Below are positions 63,548 through 64,000 of a stretch of 64,000 bases of DNA, one piece after another (within the stretch, counting starts at the first letter, position 1; every line of letters begins with the position of its first letter). The notes under the pieces are model-generated. The model saw nothing but the letters and a program-made list of their open reading frames with translations, was not told the DNA's origin and ran no database searches. Made by a program: the position numbers and the translations under genes. The DNA comes from Gluconacetobacter diazotrophicus PA1 5 (GTDB taxonomy: Bacteria > Pseudomonadota > Alphaproteobacteria > Acetobacterales > Acetobacteraceae), in NCBI RefSeq assembly GCF_000067045.1, contig NC_010125.1:2594001-2658000 (forward strand), written 5' to 3'.

Positions 63548-64000
63548 CCCCTTGTCCTGCCCCCCTTATCCTGACTTCGGCCGTCGGCGACGGCCGGCGC
63601 ATCCCGCAGGTCCCAGGTTTCCCTGCGCATCAGCAGGACCACGACGCTGACCCCGACCACGACGCTGCTGGCCGCCAGAACAGGCTTTATGCCGACCGCA
63701 CGGGCCAGGAAGCCGCACATGGCGTAGCTCAGCGGTGTCAGGCCTTGCGCGACCAGGCCGAACAGGGCGTTGATCCGCGATAACGCCTCCTCGGGCACCT
63801 GCCGTTGAATGGTGGTCTGCGCGACCAGGTTCAGGATCACGATCCCCGCGCCAAAGGCGACGCCGCCCAGGGCCAGGTAGGGAACCGACGCCTGCGCGGC
63901 CAGCAGGACCAGCGGAATCACCAGGACGGCAGCCGCCGTTTCATAAAGCACCAGCGGACGGGAAACATGCCAGAACAGGCTGACGCCCCCACCGAAAATG
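63523..64000 (-). CDS. MFS transporter, EntS-like, cut by the window edge
   Basis: The C-terminal 150 or so residues of a carrier whose frame continues past position 64000. VAQTTIQRQVPEEALSRINALF and GLTPLSYAMCGFLARAVG fit the MFS_3/EntS-type branch (siderophore or drug exporters). At least four helices are seen. A charged tail follows. Its 3' end overlaps the NodS-like gene by 25 bp in the opposite direction. Confidence 0.75.
   Translation of the reverse strand, partial: IFGGGVSLFWHVSRPLVLYETAAAVLVIPLVLLAAQASVPYLALGGVAFGAGIVILNLVAQTTIQRQVPEEALSRINALFGLVAQGLTPLSYAMCGFLARAVGIKPVLAASSVVVGVSVVVLLMRRETWDLRDAPAVADGRSQDKGGRTRGQDNRSSR

Overview
The window is GC-rich, densely coded DNA from an alphaproteobacterium. 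Acetobacteraceae of the Gluconacetobacter/Komagataeibacter type is the best guess. This is inferred from a gum/acetan-type exopolysaccharide cluster (GumB, C, D, E, F/G, H, J, K and M-like proteins) and from protein style; no rRNA or other marker gene is present. I see no tRNA, rRNA, CRISPR array, transposase, phage gene or replication origin.

Left end (about 0.4-8.4 kb): an unusual locus with a transglutaminase-like protein, three SGNH-hydrolase-like proteins, a family 2 glycosyltransferase, both subunits of a thiamine-diphosphate 2-oxoacid dehydrogenase E1, a free-standing lipoyl domain and a second carrier-like protein without a lipoyl lysine. No E2 catalytic domain or E3 accompanies them. 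This is the strongest candidate for an undescribed system. From 8.9 to 15.6 kb lie membrane glycosylation-type genes: a GT87-like transferase converging on an operon of HAD-UbiA prenyltransferase, two tandem paralogous multi-pass proteins and a small EamA/SMR-type transporter.

Middle (15.8-37.3 kb): ordinary metabolic and transport genes. These are a DUF3311 + SSS symporter pair, a Nudix hydrolase, a copper-uptake set (TonB-like protein, DUF2946 protein, TonB-dependent copper receptor), UDP-glucuronate 4-epimerase, a DDAH/arginine-deiminase-type enzyme, an MFS carrier overlapping adenine deaminase, a PepSY membrane protein behind a probable Fur box, a YqhC-like AraC regulator divergent from a zinc alcohol dehydrogenase, a 2OG-Fe(II) oxygenase and a xylFGH sugar ABC transporter.

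Exopolysaccharide region (37.5-57.2 kb): a leftward operon (acyltransferase, polymerase, GH5 glucanase, GT2, flippase) diverges from a rightward one (GumK-like glucuronosyltransferase, GT4, GT2, UDP-glucose dehydrogenase). A second rightward operon follows: gumD, gumM, gumC, gumH, outer-membrane barrel, gumB. Together they would build a Glc-Glc-Man-GlcA type repeat on undecaprenyl phosphate, flip, polymerise, acylate and export it.

Right end (57.3-64 kb): small stress-type proteins (a basic 'plasmid stabilization'-type protein, DUF3175, KGG repeat), a broken sugar transferase, and a four-gene set (acyl-CoA dehydrogenase-like, PIG-L deacetylase, GT2, NodS-like methyltransferase) that recalls Nod-factor chemistry. 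The window ends inside an MFS gene.

At least six genes carry one-base frame disruptions, several in mononucleotide runs and two in a row of translationally overlapping genes. A seventh gene has an in-frame amber codon. Sequence error is a serious alternative to true gene decay at these places.
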